NCBI GenBank assembly: GCA_963965975.1 | Contig: OZ014411.1 | Span: 23,109,249 to 23,173,248, forward strand | Direction of reading: 5' to 3' | DNA from: Xestospongia bergquistia | Lineage: Eukaryota; Porifera; Demospongiae; Haplosclerida; Petrosiidae | Length of the DNA stretch: 64,000 bases | Part shown: one piece after another, positions 62,645 to 64,000 of the stretch | Position numbering within the stretch: position 1 is the stretch's first letter | How the letters are laid out: each line of letters starts with the position of its first letter | Notes under the pieces: generated by a model | Database searches by the model: none | Seen by the model: only the letters and a program-made list of their open reading frames with translations | Told to the model about the DNA's origin: nothing | Program-made: the position numbers and the translations under genes

Positions 62645-64000
62645 CCTCTTCATATGGATCTACAAATACTAATGTACCAATAATTTTGACAGTTAATTCT
62701 CTCTTTATTTTGTGTAGAACATCCATTCCACCAACTAACCTACATTATATTATGAGAGATAAGTAATGATACTTTATAAAAAGTTACTGTACCTTCCAAA
62801 TATGGAATTTTTTGGTTCAAATGAGGACAAGATTTGAATGGTTTGCCCCAGGCTGACTCATCTCCTTTTCCAGTGCCTGTAGGAACACCATCTTGGATCT
62901 AGAGACAAAGAAAGAGGATTACAGTGAAATTCCTTTACAAAACTTACCATAAAATGTCCGATAGAGTGATGAAATACTAAAAAGACAAAGATAAGGAACA
63001 GATAAGTAAATTTACTAACTTGTATCATTATAATAATTTTTTTGCACAAGAGAATAAAGTTCTCACATGATTTTGGTACCTAAAAATAACAATGTCATTT
63101 TTGATGTGTCGTTTATTTACTATTAGCAACAAACCAAGTCACAGTGTAACTCTAAATTAAGATCACCCATATTGGTATGGACTCTGACATATCCTAAGAC
63201 AAATGGATTTACAGAAAACAAGTAAACAAATGAACAGACAGACAAATTATAGTAATAGATCCACACATTACTCAGTGAGGTAGTATAATTCCCTAAACTT
63301 TCTTTTAACTTGTCTATATCTAATCACATCAAGGTCCAGTATATCTAAGAGAGACACACCCACACATATAGCATATTATATGATCTATTTACCAGCTTCA
63401 TTCTCTGTTACTGGAGCAGACATCAACAGATGGTTTCACAATGGACACAATGATATATTACAGGAGCTTTATATTCTTCATAAAGTCCATCTAAAGTGGC
63501 TCTAACCTCAGGATTAATGACTAGTAAACAATATGTTAGATCTGTTCTTGCTCTTTCTAGTTCTATAGAGTTAAAAATAAACAATATTATAATTATAAAC
63601 ACAGATATAACAATAGTAGATGATGTGACCAACTCTAAGTAAAGAGGTCTTATTGTACAAATCTTGAACATATAAACAATGGCTACACAATAGGAAGTCT
63701 ACAAAATTTGATATGAAGGTATTTTTCTTACTACATAGCAAATTTAATAAACGTTCTGTTTAAGATGACCATGTAACAACTATTTGTATGTCAGTTCTGT
63801 TTGAAATCTTTTACATGATAAGATCCTTTCTATTAGATTTGGTCACAATATTATAATATAGTATAATGTTCATACATTCTTCATCCACAAATAAGTTGCT
63901 CTTCATGTGATGAGAACTGGAAATATCAAGTTTTTCAAGTGCAGTTGGATTCTATGTAATAAAATTGAGATGACCTTACTAATTATAAAGTAATTACAAT
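62645..64000 (-). pseudogene. PPIL2: Decayed PPIL2 gene, copy 3 (runs off the window)
   Basis: Contains pieces of the cyclophilin domain missing from copies 1 and 2: 62976-62948 (FHHSIGHFM) and 62898-62794 (IQDGVPTGTGKGDESAWGKP). The second is fused directly to SCPHLNQK, so about 34 residues, including the conserved RSQFFIT catalytic segment of cyclophilins, are deleted. Further exons are KTCENF-type (about 63083-63022, with the same frameshift as copy 1), the exons equivalent to 50415-50624, 63565-63465 (here RARTDLT, without the stop of copies 1 and 2) and about 63945-63869. The exon equivalent to 50671-50746 is cut at 63420. The 5' part lies beyond the window. Confidence 0.82.

Overview
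The window looks like nuclear DNA of an early-branching animal. It is AT-rich, has spliceosomal introns that are often only 45-60 bp, and carries animal-type families: SRCR, von Willebrand A (vWA), FEM1-like, stefin/cystatin and PPIL2. These traits fit a demosponge such as Amphimedon. The species is inferred, since no marker gene is present.

Layout. (1) 1-5 kb: the 5' end of a secreted SRCR gene on the minus strand, then an intact single-exon FEM1-like ankyrin gene (2977-4920, minus) with two decayed copies of its 3' end. (2) 5-13 kb: a six-exon secreted vWA protein (7527-10000, minus; the exons join in phase to 550 codons), two degenerate copies of its first exon, and three non-autonomous DNA transposons, one of them hAT-like with an 8-bp target-site duplication. 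(3) 13-15.8 kb: mostly unassigned. (4) 15.8-49.2 kb: a young, nested duplication. Six intact three-exon stefin-like (cystatin-fold) genes plus two truncated ones alternate with five intronless genes for a secreted trypsin-like protease (four intact, one pseudogene). Block A (about 18.55-36.09 kb) carries stefins C-D-E and proteases P1-P2-P3. Block B (about 36.1-49.2 kb) carries stefins F-G-H and proteases P4-P5. P1 and P4 encode identical proteins. (5) 49.2-64 kb: a tandem array with a period of about 6.3 kb containing three decayed copies of a PPIL2 (U-box cyclophilin) gene on the minus strand. A small Cys/His-rich gene runs divergently from it, and the units also carry a GC-rich hairpin, a minisatellite and microsatellites.

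The most distinctive signal is the co-duplicated stefin/protease cluster. The stefin-like proteins match the stefin fold before and after the first inhibitory loop, but the QVVAG-type loop is replaced by a longer Gly/Pro-containing segment. The protease has a G-T-S-G-S-P serine motif and no introns, more like bacterial-style trypsin-like peptidases than classical animal S1 genes. The two families share a neighbourhood and a duplication history; a functional link between them is not shown. All homology statements come from reading the translations, not from searches.
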